A stretch of DNA of 35,102 bases from Collinsella sp. AF02-46-1 (GCF_003465825.1 NZ_QSBV01000003.1:1-35102), one strand, 5' to 3'. Shown: positions 22,986 to 31,770, numbered from the stretch's first letter. Notes: generated by a model not told the origin, from the sequence alone. Program-made: numbers and translations.

Positions 22986-24020
22986 ATGCAACTGGCGAAT
23001 ATCGTACGCGAGCGCTGGAAGGGTGTCTTGTTCTGCCTGATCATCGCTATCCCCGCAACGCTACTCGGCAAACAAATTGAGGTGGTCGGTGGGCCGGTAT
23101 TCGCCATCCTCTTCGGCATGGTTCTGGCGCTCGTCTTTCCCAAGAATCGCCGCGAACAGCTCGCCGTCGGTGTCACCTATACGTCTAAAAAAGTCTTGCA
23201 GTACGCGGTTATCCTGCTTGGCTTTGGCATGAACCTCTCCCAGATTCTGTCCAAGGGCGCCCAGTCGCTACCGATTATCGTGGCGACAATCTCGACCTCG
23301 CTTGTCATCGCCTTTGTGCTCTGCCGCGTTATGAACGTGCCGAGCAAGATCGCGACGCTTGTGGGCGTGGGCTCGTCAATTTGCGGCGGTTCTGCCATCG
23401 CCGCGACCGCGCCCGTCATCGATGCCGACGATCGCGAGATTGCCCAGGCTATTTCGGTCATCTTCCTGTTTAACGTTATCGCGGCGCTCGTGTTTCCGAC
23501 GCTCGGCGGTATGCTCGGGCTGACCAACGACGGCTTTGGCCTGTTTGCCGGCACCGCCATCAACGACACCTCGTCCGTAACGGCTGCAGCGAGCGCTTGG
23601 GACAGCATGCATCCCGGCGCCAATGTGCTCGAGAGCGCCACGGTGGTCAAGCTCACCAGGACGCTGGCCATTATTCCCATCACGTTGGTCCTCGCATGCT
23701 GGCAGATGCATCTGGCGCGCAAGGCCGGCGGCGACGCCAAAAGCACGTTCTCGCTTAAACGCGCGTTTCCCATGTTTGTGCTGTTCTTTGTGCTGGCGAG
23801 CGTAATCACCACGGTGCTTCAGCTTCCCGTGTCCATCACGGCGCCCATCAAGGAGCTGTCGAAGTTCTTTATCGTGATGGCCATGGCGGCTATTGGCTTT
23901 AATACCGATATCGTCGAGCTGGTCAAAAAGGGCGGCAAGCCCATCGCGCTGGGCTTTTGCTGCTGGATTGGCATTGCGTGCATGAGTTTGGGAATGCAGC
24001 ACGTGCTGGGAATCTGGTAG
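22986..24020 (+). CDS. YeiH-family putative membrane exporter (UPF0324)
   Basis: 344 aa integral membrane protein with about ten hydrophobic spans. Family motifs are SSICGGSAIAATAPVI (about 137-152) and GTAINDTSSVTAA (about 191-203). YeiH-type proteins are annotated as putative sulfate exporters, and relatives have been linked to sulfite or sulfonate breakdown, but substrate proof is thin. ATG 22986 follows AAGGA. It stands alone, opposite the GntR gene, so a carboxylate or sulfonate-type ligand sensed by GntR is an inference worth keeping apart from the annotation. Confidence 0.85.
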   Translation: MQLANIVRERWKGVLFCLIIAIPATLLGKQIEVVGGPVFAILFGMVLALVFPKNRREQLAVGVTYTSKKVLQYAVILLGFGMNLSQILSKGAQSLPIIVATISTSLVIAFVLCRVMNVPSKIATLVGVGSSICGGSAIAATAPVIDADDREIAQAISVIFLFNVIAALVFPTLGGMLGLTNDGFGLFAGTAINDTSSVTAAASAWDSMHPGANVLESATVVKLTRTLAIIPITLVLACWQMHLARKAGGDAKSTFSLKRAFPMFVLFFVLASVITTVLQLPVSITAPIKELSKFFIVMAMAAIGFNTDIVELVKKGGKPIALGFCCWIGIACMSLGMQHVLGIW

Positions 24021-24073
24021 AGGAGTAGCTTATTTGCGTGCTGGTTGCTGGTGAGCGCATGCCTGCGGTGGAG

Positions 24074-24160
24074 CGATAGGAGCTCTTGCGGGTATGGCTT
24101 GTCCGCAGGTTTATAAGTCCCGAAGAGCTCTTATCGCCCCGCCAGGATGGCGATGCGGGG
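24074..24160 (+). other. Overlapping hairpins between exporter and regulator genes
   Basis: GCGATAGGAGCTCTT (24074-24088) pairs with 24124-24138 over 15 bp with one G-U and encloses a TGCGG/CCGCA stem. GCCCCGC begins at 24137 and pairs with GCGGGGC nearby, sharing bases with the first stem, so the two are mutually exclusive. This may be the exporter terminator or an attenuator before the next gene. The remainder of 24021-24286 shows no gene. Confidence 0.45.
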
Positions 24161-24286
24161 CAACACCTATACTCGCAGGACGGCGCTTTCTGCCCTATAG
24201 TGTTTGGTGAGCAATATCGTTCAATTTTGAAACACTCGGTCGTGCGACCGTCGGCGGTTGCACGTCGCCGCGGACAGGGGCAAATC

Positions 24287-25504
24287 ATGGATAGCGATGC
24301 CAAGCTGAACATCTTGACCGAGGCCCTGGCTGCTGCCGGGGCCTCGGCATTGGCAATCGATGCGCGTGGGGACGTCGCGATTTCGACCATGAATGACGCG
24401 GCGCTTGAGCGGGATGTGGCAGCTTTTGTTGCCGAACGCCTCGACCGTATAGGAGACGGCGCGCGTCTGGTTATGGGGCGTGCGGGTACGCGCCTGAGCC
24501 TGACCGTTCGCTCCGTCGACAAAGAGGGCGGGGGCCTTTGGGTCGTCGTGGTCCGCGAGGTGCGCGGCGCCGCGGCGCACGCGGGCATCGAGTGGCTCAA
24601 CGCCGACGAAGTTGAGGCCCGCTACGAATCGAGCGCGTACGGCATCGTTGAGGGGCCTGCCTCGGTGGCTGCGCCGGTCGCCGAGAGCTACGCGCGCGGT
24701 GTGCCCCTTATGCTCGAGGGCGAGCTGGGAACGGGTCAGGTCGAGATTGCCATGCGCCTCTATCTGGACGGTCCTTTTGTCGATCAGCCCTTTGTTGCCG
24801 TTGCGCTCGATGAGCTAACGGATCGCGGCTGGCGCCATCTGCTCAAAAGCGCCGAATCGCCGTTGTTCCAAACGGGGCTGACACTTTGCATTGAGGGCTG
24901 GAACACGGTTGGCCCCCAGCGTCTCCGCGAGCTCGTTTCCACGATGGCCGACACCGCGTTGGCGACGCGCTGCCATGTGGTGCTGACGGCGAATGACATG
25001 CCGGGCGGCAGCGAAAGTGATCAAGCCGCCTTTGTGACCGAGCGCTTCGCCTGTGCGGTGAGCGTGGCGCCGGCAATCGTCGAGCAGGGAGCCACGTCGC
25101 AAAAGATTGCGCGCTATTTGGAATATCTCGCTGGTGCATTTGGGACGGCAGCGCCCACGCTGTCTGCCGCGGCGACGAAGGCGCTCGATGCTTACCGCTG
25201 GCCGCGCAATTATCTGCAGCTCCGCGAGGTCTCGGAACGACTGTATATATTGGTGGGGGCGGGCACGGTGGATCGCGCTGTGGCGGAGGAAGTGCTAGCC
25301 CAAGAGGACGTGATTAAGACCGCAACCTTTGGCGCCCCGACACTCGAAAGCGACCTGTATATCCTGCGACCGCTGGCCGATACCGAGCGAGATATCGCGC
25401 ATCTGGTTGTAGATCATCTCCACGGCAACCGAACCCGTGCGGCGGAGGTGCTGGGCATAAGCCGAACAACGCTGTGGCGCTTACTGAAGGACGATGACCG
25501 TTGA
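24287..25504 (+). CDS. Degenerate NtrC-like regulator with Fis-type HTH
   Basis: 405 aa. The middle part (about 125-330) resembles the AAA domain of sigma54 activators: GELGTGQ (145-151) occupies the place of Walker A GExGTGKE, but the ATP-binding Lys is Gln. ALDELTDRGWRHLL and RWPRNYLQLREVSERLY match the family's ALDEI... and WPGNVREL regions, but no GAFTGA loop is present, so it cannot remodel sigma54 polymerase in the usual way. The C-terminus (about 365-403) is a Fis-type helix-turn-helix, HGNRTRAAEVLGISRTTLWR. The N-terminal 120 residues form an unassigned sensor-like region. ATG 24287 follows AGGGG; the frame is open further upstream but without a ribosome site. Likely a DNA-binding regulator like TyrR in mode. 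Confidence 0.75.
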   Translation: MDSDAKLNILTEALAAAGASALAIDARGDVAISTMNDAALERDVAAFVAERLDRIGDGARLVMGRAGTRLSLTVRSVDKEGGGLWVVVVREVRGAAAHAGIEWLNADEVEARYESSAYGIVEGPASVAAPVAESYARGVPLMLEGELGTGQVEIAMRLYLDGPFVDQPFVAVALDELTDRGWRHLLKSAESPLFQTGLTLCIEGWNTVGPQRLRELVSTMADTALATRCHVVLTANDMPGGSESDQAAFVTERFACAVSVAPAIVEQGATSQKIARYLEYLAGAFGTAAPTLSAAATKALDAYRWPRNYLQLREVSERLYILVGAGTVDRAVAEEVLAQEDVIKTATFGAPTLESDLYILRPLADTERDIAHLVVDHLHGNRTRAAEVLGISRTTLWRLLKDDDR

Positions 25505-25588
25505 GCGAGGCGCCCGTGACCGCGCGCGACGCGTGTGCTACAGTCCAAAGCGTTATTGTTTCGATTTGGTTACGGCGTGCGGGGGCGT

Positions 25589-26164
25589 ATGGCTGAGACT
25601 ACAAAACCGAGCCGCAGAAGGCGGAGCGCCGCGCCGGTTAACCGACGCACAACATCGGTGACGTGGGGCAAACACGCCTCGGGGTTTGACGGCTCGTTCA
25701 AGCGCACTAAATACGGCTATCCTTCGACAGGTGCCCGCTTGGCAATGCAGGCAGAGTCCTCGCTGTGGGACCGCAAACGCGTGGTGGGCTCAAAGCTCAA
25801 GCACGACGGCACGCTCGGCTACATCAGCCGCGGGGCGGCTCGTCGCAGCGGACTCAATCCGGCTGGTTGGCATCGTTATGTTCCGATCGCGGTCGTCGTT
25901 GCAGTGATCGTCATCGCACTCGCTGCGCTTGGCTACGCCGGCGACGGTGCCAACTTGGACGCGATGTTTAAATCGCCCGAGCTCGCGCATGCAGGCACAG
26001 AAATAGTCGAGGGCGCTCAGACCCAGACGGGCGTCGCGCCCCAGCGCGGTATCGTTGCGGCGGCCTCCACCATCGCCGACGCTCAAAAGGACGAGGGCGA
26101 ACAGGGCGACGGCGCCGAAACGACCCACACGAACGAAACGACGACAACTCCATCGGCAAGATAA
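25589..26164 (+). CDS. Hypothetical single-pass membrane protein
   Basis: 191 aa from ATG 25589 (GGGGG upstream, weak). The first 95 residues are basic, with an RRRR run and GSKLKHDGTLGYISRG; a single hydrophobic span (about 100-122, AVVVAVIVIALAALGYAG) follows, then an acidic, Thr-rich tail that would face outward. No catalytic motif is visible. I do not recognise a family. It may be co-transcribed with the regulator before it, 84 nt away. Confidence 0.6.
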   Translation: MAETTKPSRRRRSAAPVNRRTTSVTWGKHASGFDGSFKRTKYGYPSTGARLAMQAESSLWDRKRVVGSKLKHDGTLGYISRGAARRSGLNPAGWHRYVPIAVVVAVIVIALAALGYAGDGANLDAMFKSPELAHAGTEIVEGAQTQTGVAPQRGIVAAASTIADAQKDEGEQGDGAETTHTNETTTTPSAR

Positions 26165-26173
26165 GTTGCGAGT

Positions 26174-26212
26174 GGGGTGGCTAAAATAGCCCCGTCCCAA
26201 ATTAGCTACCCC
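26174..26212. terminator. Hairpin between convergent genes
   Basis: GGGGTGGCTAA (26174-26184) pairs with TTAGCTACCCC (26202-26212) over 11 bp with one G-U. It lies between two genes that face each other, so it can serve both, although U-runs are poor. Confidence 0.5.
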
Positions 26213-26227
26213 TATGACGCTCCTGGG

Positions 26228-26749
26228 TTACCTTACGTAGACGACGTTGTCGCGGCGGGGTTTGGGCTCGGGTAGCGTGTCTTCGGCGTAGCCCAGAATG
26301 CAGTGACCGACACCGCGCAGGCTGCCGTCGGCGGTCAGGCCCCAGCTGGCCAGCAGCTCCAGGCCCTCGGGCGAGTCAAAGACCTCATGCGCGCGATGAA
26401 TCCAGCACGAATCGACACCCAGTGCATAGGCGGCGTTGAGCAAGTTGCCCATGGCGAGCGAACCGTCTTCCAGATGCGTGGGCACGCTGCGGTCGACCAG
26501 TACCACCACAACGGTCTTGGCGCCATAGAAGGGGTCGCTGTTGCTGCCCATGACTTGCGCGTTGAGCTGCGAGAGACGCTCGACGGTCGCGGGGTCGGTG
26601 ACGGCGACAAACGTCACCGGCTGGCGGCCCATGCCGCTCGGTGCATATTGGCCGGCTTCGATAATACGTGCAAGCTTCTCGGCCTCGACGGGACGATCGC
26701 TGTATTTGCGGCAGCTGCGGCGGTGAATGAGCGCTTCGATGGTTTCCAT
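26228..26749 (-). CDS. Nitroreductase-family protein
   Basis: 173 aa FMN-dependent oxidoreductase. HRRSCRKYSDRPVE (9-22) is the FMN-phosphate-binding start of the family and APSGMGRQP gives the second flavin contact; DGSLAMGNLLNAAYALG is the conserved dimer helix. The start is ATG 26749 because AAGGAG lies five bases before it; an upstream in-frame ATG has none. Such enzymes reduce quinones, nitro compounds or flavins with NAD(P)H; the natural substrate is unknown. The gene is alone. Confidence 0.9.
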   Translation of the reverse strand: METIEALIHRRSCRKYSDRPVEAEKLARIIEAGQYAPSGMGRQPVTFVAVTDPATVERLSQLNAQVMGSNSDPFYGAKTVVVVLVDRSVPTHLEDGSLAMGNLLNAAYALGVDSCWIHRAHEVFDSPEGLELLASWGLTADGSLRGVGHCILGYAEDTLPEPKPRRDNVVYVR

Positions 26750-26895
26750 GGTGTCTCCTTGTGGTGGCGTTGCAGATGCCACGTTCATACCCGTCGGGCT
26801 CAAACGATAGACGGTCAATTGCCCGGCCAAAAGGATAGATTCCAATTGGGAAAGTAGGTTTGCATAAAAGTACCTTCAGAATGTGACAAACCAAT

Positions 26896-26918
26896 GGGAT
26901 GGTTAAACGTTTTATCCC
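26896..26918. promoter_or_regulatory. LacI-type palindrome in divergent gap
   Basis: GGGAT (26896-26900) and ATCCC (26914-26918) flank TTAAACGTTTT with the AAACGTTT centre common to LacI-family operators. It lies between the nitroreductase start (26749, minus) and the small gene at 27044. The rest of this 294-nt gap shows no gene. Confidence 0.4.
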
Positions 26919-27043
26919 GTCTACCCTGCGGTTTTTTACCACTTGCCTAAATGACGAACGCATAACCTCTGATAAAGGTTTTACTAAAGGAGTACCAGCG
27001 TTTATCAATGCGCCGTGGTGGCGCCGGGCCAGGAGGTAACATC

Positions 27044-27334
27044 ATGTTCCAGGCTGGAGATGTCGTCGAGACCGACTTCGAAGGATTTCTGAAGCTGCTG
27101 CGTTCCAAGACGCGCGCTTTTGTGACGATTGACGATCACGAGTACTACATCACGCACACCGATGGCTATTGGCGTGTTCAGGATTGCGAGGCCCTCAACG
27201 ACAAGGGCCACTTTACTGACTGCTCCGAGCTGGTCAACACGGTCTGCGAGGTCGTCGAGCTGCCGTGGATTGCCGGCAAGAGCCTGCATGACAGCTTCTC
27301 GGGCGCTACGGTCTATGAGGCCGTCGCCGCTTAA
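27044..27334 (+). CDS. Small hypothetical protein
   Basis: 96 aa from ATG 27044, seven bases after AGGAGG (27031-27036), a strong ribosome site. The protein is acidic, with KTRAFVTIDDHEYYITHTDGYWRVQD suggesting a short beta-rich fold, and a second half with two Cys (DCSELVNTVCEVV). No signal or membrane span. Strong start signal and terminator support it as a real, independently transcribed gene. I do not recognise a family. Confidence 0.75.
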   Translation: MFQAGDVVETDFEGFLKLLRSKTRAFVTIDDHEYYITHTDGYWRVQDCEALNDKGHFTDCSELVNTVCEVVELPWIAGKSLHDSFSGATVYEAVAA

Positions 27335-27360
27335 CGGGCAATAAAACCCGATTTTCACGT

Positions 27361-27396
27361 GACCGCTGGCGCTGCCCCCGCGCCGGCGGTCTTTTT
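27361..27396 (+). terminator. Intrinsic terminator of the small gene
   Basis: A 12-bp stem with one G-U (27361-27372 with 27380-27391), 7-nt loop, then TTTTT. Confidence 0.9.
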
Positions 27397-27439
27397 CTGC
27401 CGATAGGCCATGAAAGTGCAAGCATTTGCGGAGAGCCTG

Positions 27440-27496
27440 TTGACGATAGTCAAAACTCGGACTAATCTAGAGATATAAATTGGTCAAAAATCGGAC
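27440..27496 (+). promoter_or_regulatory. marR-exporter promoter with direct-repeat operator
   Basis: Promoter TTGACG (27440-27445), 17 bp, TAATCT (27463-27468). A 14-bp direct repeat with one difference, GTCAAAACTCGGAC (27449-27462) and GTCAAAAATCGGAC (27483-27496), has one copy exactly filling the spacer and the next 34 bp downstream, about three helix turns. Binding there would block polymerase, the expected design for MarR autoregulation. Confidence 0.7.
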
Positions 27497-27514
27497 AATC
27501 GAATGGTGGGATAG

Positions 27515-28015
27515 ATGGATAGTGCGGTTACGCTGGTCGATTTCGACCGGTTGCTCAATGGACTCGACCATATTTATTCGGAGTTCTCGCGCACCTGCGG
27601 TCTTTCGGATTGCGCCTATTGGATGCTCGTCGACACCAGCACGGCGGACGGCAGCATCGCCGTGAGTCGTCTGACAAGCGAATGGTTCTATAGCAAACAG
27701 ACCATCAATTCGGCAATCAAGACGCTTAGGGCGCGAGGGCTTGCGACGTTGGAGTTTGCCGAGGGCAGTCGTAAGAACAAGGTTGTGCGACTGACCGAAG
27801 AAGGCGTGCAGTTTGCCAAGCGCTACGCGTTGCCGGCACAAAAGGCCGAGCAACAGGCATTCGAGGCGCTCGAGCCGTGGGAACAGCGCGAGATCATGCG
27901 CTTGGTCGGTAAGTTCTCCCATGTTCTTAACGAAGAATGCGAGGCATTTAAACGGCAAGTTGCCGCCGAGAACGAGGCTGACGATAAGGGCGAGGGGGAG
28001 ACATGCGACTCTTAA
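27515..28015 (+). CDS. MarR-family transcriptional regulator
   Basis: 166 aa winged-helix regulator. The DNA-reading part SRLTSEWFYSKQTINSAIKTLRARGLATL (split across residues 51-79) and the wing EFAEGSRKNKVVRLTEEG fit the MarR fold, with long helices at both ends for dimerisation. It overlaps the first ABC exporter gene by 13 bp and shares its promoter, so it most likely represses the exporter and itself until a toxic ligand binds. The ATG has a weak GGTGGGA upstream. Confidence 0.88.
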   Translation: MDSAVTLVDFDRLLNGLDHIYSEFSRTCGLSDCAYWMLVDTSTADGSIAVSRLTSEWFYSKQTINSAIKTLRARGLATLEFAEGSRKNKVVRLTEEGVQFAKRYALPAQKAEQQAFEALEPWEQREIMRLVGKFSHVLNEECEAFKRQVAAENEADDKGEGETCDS

Positions 28016-29739
28016 TGAGGTTTATGAGGCCGTACCGCGGTCTGATCGCGGTGACGCTGCTGGTGCTGCTAATCGACAACGTCGGTACGCTGCTCGTGCC
28101 CACGATGTTGGCGAACATGGTCAACACGGGCATCACGACGGGCGACGTCGATTACATCTTGCGCAACGGTCTGTACATGCTCATCGCGACCGGCATGGCC
28201 AGCGGTGGTGCGGTGCTGGGCTGTTATCTTTCGGCCCGTCTGGCGGCCAACGTGGCCTGCGACATCCGCAACGCCGTCTACGATAAGTCGCTCGAGCTGT
28301 CCGCCAGCGACTTTGAGCGCTTTGGCACGGGTTCGATGATCACGCGCTCGCTCAACGACATCAACGTGATCCAGCAAGCGATCCTGCAGACCATTCAGTT
28401 GGTGCTGCCGGTGCCGTTCTTGGCCGTCGCGGGCATCATCTTTGCCTGGTTTATCGATCCTGCCATGGGCACGCTGCTGGGCGTGGTCGTTGCGATCGTG
28501 CTGGTGGCGGCGGTCTTTACGGTGGCTAACGCCGCGCCGATTTTTATGCGCCTTCAGAGCTTTATCGACCGCATGAACGTGGTGCTGCGCGAGAACATCG
28601 TGGGCGTGCGCGTCATCCGCGCATTTAACAAGGAGCGCCACGAGGAGCAGCGCCTGGACGAGGTGTTTAGCGATTACGCGGCCAATGCCATCAAGGTCAA
28701 CCACCTGTTTGTGGGTCTCGACAGCTCCAGCTTCTTTTTGATGAACATCGCCGAGGTGGCGGTGCTGTGGGTGGGCGGCAACCGCGTGGGCGTCCATGCC
28801 ATGCAAATCGGCAGCATCTCGGCCGTGCTGGAGTACGCGATCCTGATCCTGTTCTTTGTGATGATGGCGCAGATGGTGGTGCTGACGCTCCCGCGCGCCG
28901 CGGCGTGCCTCAACCGCGCGCAGCAGGTGCTCGAAATCGAGCCGAGCATTGTGGACGGCAAGGCCACGCTGGGCGATGGGGCGCCTGAGTCCGCAGACGG
29001 CGCCGACGCGGTGGCCGTGTTCGACCACATGTCGTTCCGTTTTGACGATGCCGACGAGGACACCCTGTGCAACCTGAGTTTTGCCTGCCGCCGTGGACAG
29101 ACGACCGCGATCGTGGGCTCAACGGGCTCGGGCAAGTCAACGGTGGCCAAGCTCTTGCTTCGCTTCCACGATGCCACGAAGGGCGCCATTCGCCTGAACG
29201 GCGTCGACCTGCGCGACCTTTCGCAAGACGACATCCGCGGGCGTATCGCCTATGTGCCGCAGAAGGCATGGCTGTTCTCGGGTACGGTGGCAAGCAATCT
29301 GCGCTTTGGCAACGAAGACGCGACCGAGGCTGACATGCTCCATGCGCTGGAGGTTGCCCAGAGCACCTTTGTGCTCGACCAGCCCCAGGGGCTCGATACG
29401 CCGGTGGCCCAGGGCGGCACGAACTTCTCGGGCGGCCAGCGCCAGCGTTTGGCGATTGCCCGCGCACTCATGAAGCGCGCCGACCTGTATATCTTCGACG
29501 ACAGTTTTTCGGCTCTGGACTTTAAGACCGATGCGGCACTGCGCCATGCGCTGCAGGACGAGACGTGCGATGCCGCGGTGCTCATCATCGCCCAGCGCAT
29601 CTCGACTATTTTGCATGCCGATCAGATCGTGGTGCTCAAAGACGGCGGGGTCGTGGGCCTGGGCACGCACGACGAGCTCATGGAAACCTGCGAGGTGTAC
29701 CGCGCTATCGCGGAATCGCAGATGAAGGGAGGTGAGTAG
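28003..29739 (+). CDS. ABC exporter half-transporter, degenerate ATP-site subunit
   Basis: 578 aa: six-helix membrane domain (about 1-310), then nucleotide-binding domain. Walker A GSTGSGKST (from about 371), signature FSGGQRQR, and Walker B IFDDSFSALD in which the catalytic Glu is Asp500. An Asp in this place marks the non-hydrolysing site of heterodimeric exporters such as TM287/288 and BmrC/BmrD. The start at 28003 overlaps marR; an in-frame ATG at 28015 joined to the marR stop (TAATG) is an alternative. The partner subunit is the next gene. Likely multidrug or lipid export. Confidence 0.92.
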   Translation: MRLLMRFMRPYRGLIAVTLLVLLIDNVGTLLVPTMLANMVNTGITTGDVDYILRNGLYMLIATGMASGGAVLGCYLSARLAANVACDIRNAVYDKSLELSASDFERFGTGSMITRSLNDINVIQQAILQTIQLVLPVPFLAVAGIIFAWFIDPAMGTLLGVVVAIVLVAAVFTVANAAPIFMRLQSFIDRMNVVLRENIVGVRVIRAFNKERHEEQRLDEVFSDYAANAIKVNHLFVGLDSSSFFLMNIAEVAVLWVGGNRVGVHAMQIGSISAVLEYAILILFFVMMAQMVVLTLPRAAACLNRAQQVLEIEPSIVDGKATLGDGAPESADGADAVAVFDHMSFRFDDADEDTLCNLSFACRRGQTTAIVGSTGSGKSTVAKLLLRFHDATKGAIRLNGVDLRDLSQDDIRGRIAYVPQKAWLFSGTVASNLRFGNEDATEADMLHALEVAQSTFVLDQPQGLDTPVAQGGTNFSGGQRQRLAIARALMKRADLYIFDDSFSALDFKTDAALRHALQDETCDAAVLIIAQRISTILHADQIVVLKDGGVVGLGTHDELMETCEVYRAIAESQMKGGE

Positions 29740-29740
29740 C

Positions 29741-31741
29741 ATGACCGAGGAGCTCAAGAGGCAGAGCATCGCCGATGACGCCGCGGCTGCAGAGACAGTC
29801 GAGGAGACGGGCGCCATGCCCGTCCTGGACGAAGCCGCCAAGACGGCGGAGCGCGAGGCTCGCCGCCAGGCACTCTACGAGGAAAACGAGCGCGCCGAGG
29901 ACGAGCGCGCCCGCGCCGAGGCGGAGCGCATGCGCGACGTTGACGACGAGGACGAGGACGAGACGCCCCGCGATACCTGGGCGACGGTGCGCCGTCTGTG
30001 GAGCGAGGCCGCCGGCGACCACTGGCGCTTCTATATCGTGTTCGCGAGCATCGTGTTCTATGCCATCTTTAACACTGCGGCGCCGGCTTACAGCGCCCGC
30101 GTGATCGATGAGCTATGGGGGCACATGAAGGTGGCGTTTGCCAACAACACTACCTTCAGCATTACCTGGGAGAACTGCGGCAGGACCATCTTCATCTACT
30201 TTATGATCTGGACCGCCGCCGCCTCGTTCTACGCACTCCAGAGCTTTTTGATGTCGAGCGTTGCCGAGCGCCTCAACCTGCGCCTACGCAACCGCATCGC
30301 ACAAAAGCTCAACCGTCTGCCGCTTGCCTACTTTGACGCGCATCGTCCCGGCGAGGTCGTCAGCCGTGCGACCAACGACTTGGACAAGATGTCCGAGAGC
30401 ATGCAGCGCGGCTTGCTGCAGCTTCTGGTGTCGATCGGTACCGTGGTGGGTGCCGTGAGCGTGATGTTCGTGTTTAGCGTGCCGCTCACGCTCGTCTTTT
30501 TGTTCTTTACGGCGCTTTCGCTGCTGGTGACGAAGGTCGTGTCGCGCCGCACGCACGATGTGACGGGCGAGCGCCAGGAGTGGGTGTCCAAGATTACGAG
30601 CGCGGTCGAGGAGGGCTACTCGGGCCGTCTGGTGATCCGTGCGTTTAACCGCGAGCGCCAGAGCTCTGCCGAGGTACGCGAGGCTTCGAAGGAGCTGGCG
30701 CGCGTGAGCACCAAGGCCGACTTTATGATTAACGCCGTCGGCCCTGCGGTGCGCTTTATCGGCCGTTTGGCGCAGATCGTGATTGCGCTGGTGGGCTGCA
30801 GCATGCTGGTTGCCGGGCATATGACCGTCGGCGTGTTCCAGGCGTTCTTCCAGTTTATCTACGAGGCGTCCGAACCCATGACGCAGTTGTCGTTTACCTT
30901 TAACTCGCTGCAGAGCGCGCTGGCGAGCGCAGAGCGCGTGTTCGACCTGCTCGATGAGCCCGAGATGGAGGCCGATCCGCAGCCGGGCGAGGCTGCCAAG
31001 CTGCCGGGCAAGGTGGAGGGCCGCGTCGCTTTTGAGCACGTGCGCTTTGGCTATGCGCCCGACAAGCCGCTCATGCGCGACGTGTCGTTTGCCGCCGAGC
31101 CGGGTCAGAAGATCGCCGTGGTGGGAACCACGGGTGCGGGTAAGACCACGCTCATCAATCTGCTCATGCGCTTCTACGAGATCGACGGCGGCCGCATTAC
31201 CCTCGACGGCGTGGATACGAGTCGTATGGATCGCGGCGAGCTGCGCCAGCAGTTTGGCATGGTGTTGCAGGACGCCTGGCTGTTCGATGGCACCATTGCC
31301 GAGAACATCGCCTATGGCTGTCCCGAGGCGACGCGCGAGGAGATTGTCGCGGCCGCACGTGCCGCTCAGGTCGACTTCTTTGTGCGCACTATGCCGCAGG
31401 GCTACGACACACGGGTGGCTAACGATGCCGAGAGCATCAGCCAGGGCCAGCGCCAGCTGCTGACCATCGCGCGCGTGCTGCTCAACAACCCGGCGATTCT
31501 CATTCTGGACGAGGCGACGTCGAGCGTGGATACGCGCACCGAACTTGCCATCGGCCGCGCCATGGACGCGCTCATGCGTGGGCGTACGAGCTTTGTGATT
31601 GCGCATCGCCTGTCGACGATCGTGGATGCCGACCTGATCTTGGTCATGGATCACGGCAACATTATCGAGCAGGGCACGCACAAGGAGCTGCTGGCCGCCG
31701 AGGGGGCCTATGCCGACCTCTATCTGAGCCAGTTCGCATAA
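29741..31741 (+). CDS. ABC exporter half-transporter, catalytic subunit
   Basis: 666 aa from ATG 29741, one base after the previous stop and eight bases after GGGAGG. An unusual, highly charged N-terminal extension of about 85 residues (Glu/Arg/Ala-rich, coiled-coil-like) precedes the six-helix domain (about 95-400). The nucleotide-binding domain has Walker A GTTGAGKTT (from about 462), signature here SQGQRQ (Gly of LSGGQ changed to Gln-Gly order), and a full Walker B ILDEATSSVD with Glu591. It carries the hydrolytic Glu missing in its partner, while its signature motif is the atypical one, the standard split of labour in heterodimeric exporters. Confidence 0.93.
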   Translation: MTEELKRQSIADDAAAAETVEETGAMPVLDEAAKTAEREARRQALYEENERAEDERARAEAERMRDVDDEDEDETPRDTWATVRRLWSEAAGDHWRFYIVFASIVFYAIFNTAAPAYSARVIDELWGHMKVAFANNTTFSITWENCGRTIFIYFMIWTAAASFYALQSFLMSSVAERLNLRLRNRIAQKLNRLPLAYFDAHRPGEVVSRATNDLDKMSESMQRGLLQLLVSIGTVVGAVSVMFVFSVPLTLVFLFFTALSLLVTKVVSRRTHDVTGERQEWVSKITSAVEEGYSGRLVIRAFNRERQSSAEVREASKELARVSTKADFMINAVGPAVRFIGRLAQIVIALVGCSMLVAGHMTVGVFQAFFQFIYEASEPMTQLSFTFNSLQSALASAERVFDLLDEPEMEADPQPGEAAKLPGKVEGRVAFEHVRFGYAPDKPLMRDVSFAAEPGQKIAVVGTTGAGKTTLINLLMRFYEIDGGRITLDGVDTSRMDRGELRQQFGMVLQDAWLFDGTIAENIAYGCPEATREEIVAAARAAQVDFFVRTMPQGYDTRVANDAESISQGQRQLLTIARVLLNNPAILILDEATSSVDTRTELAIGRAMDALMRGRTSFVIAHRLSTIVDADLILVMDHGNIIEQGTHKELLAAEGAYADLYLSQFA

Positions 31742-31742
31742 G

Positions 31743-31770
31743 GTGACAAAGGGGCAGTCCCGCATGTCAC
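31743..31770. repeat. Hairpin with GGGGCAGTCCC core after the exporter operon
   Basis: GTGACA (31743-31748) pairs with TGTCAC (31765-31770); the inside has GGG-CAGT-CCC. It resembles the other GGGGAC-core hairpins in the window, with another stem. Confidence 0.5.
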
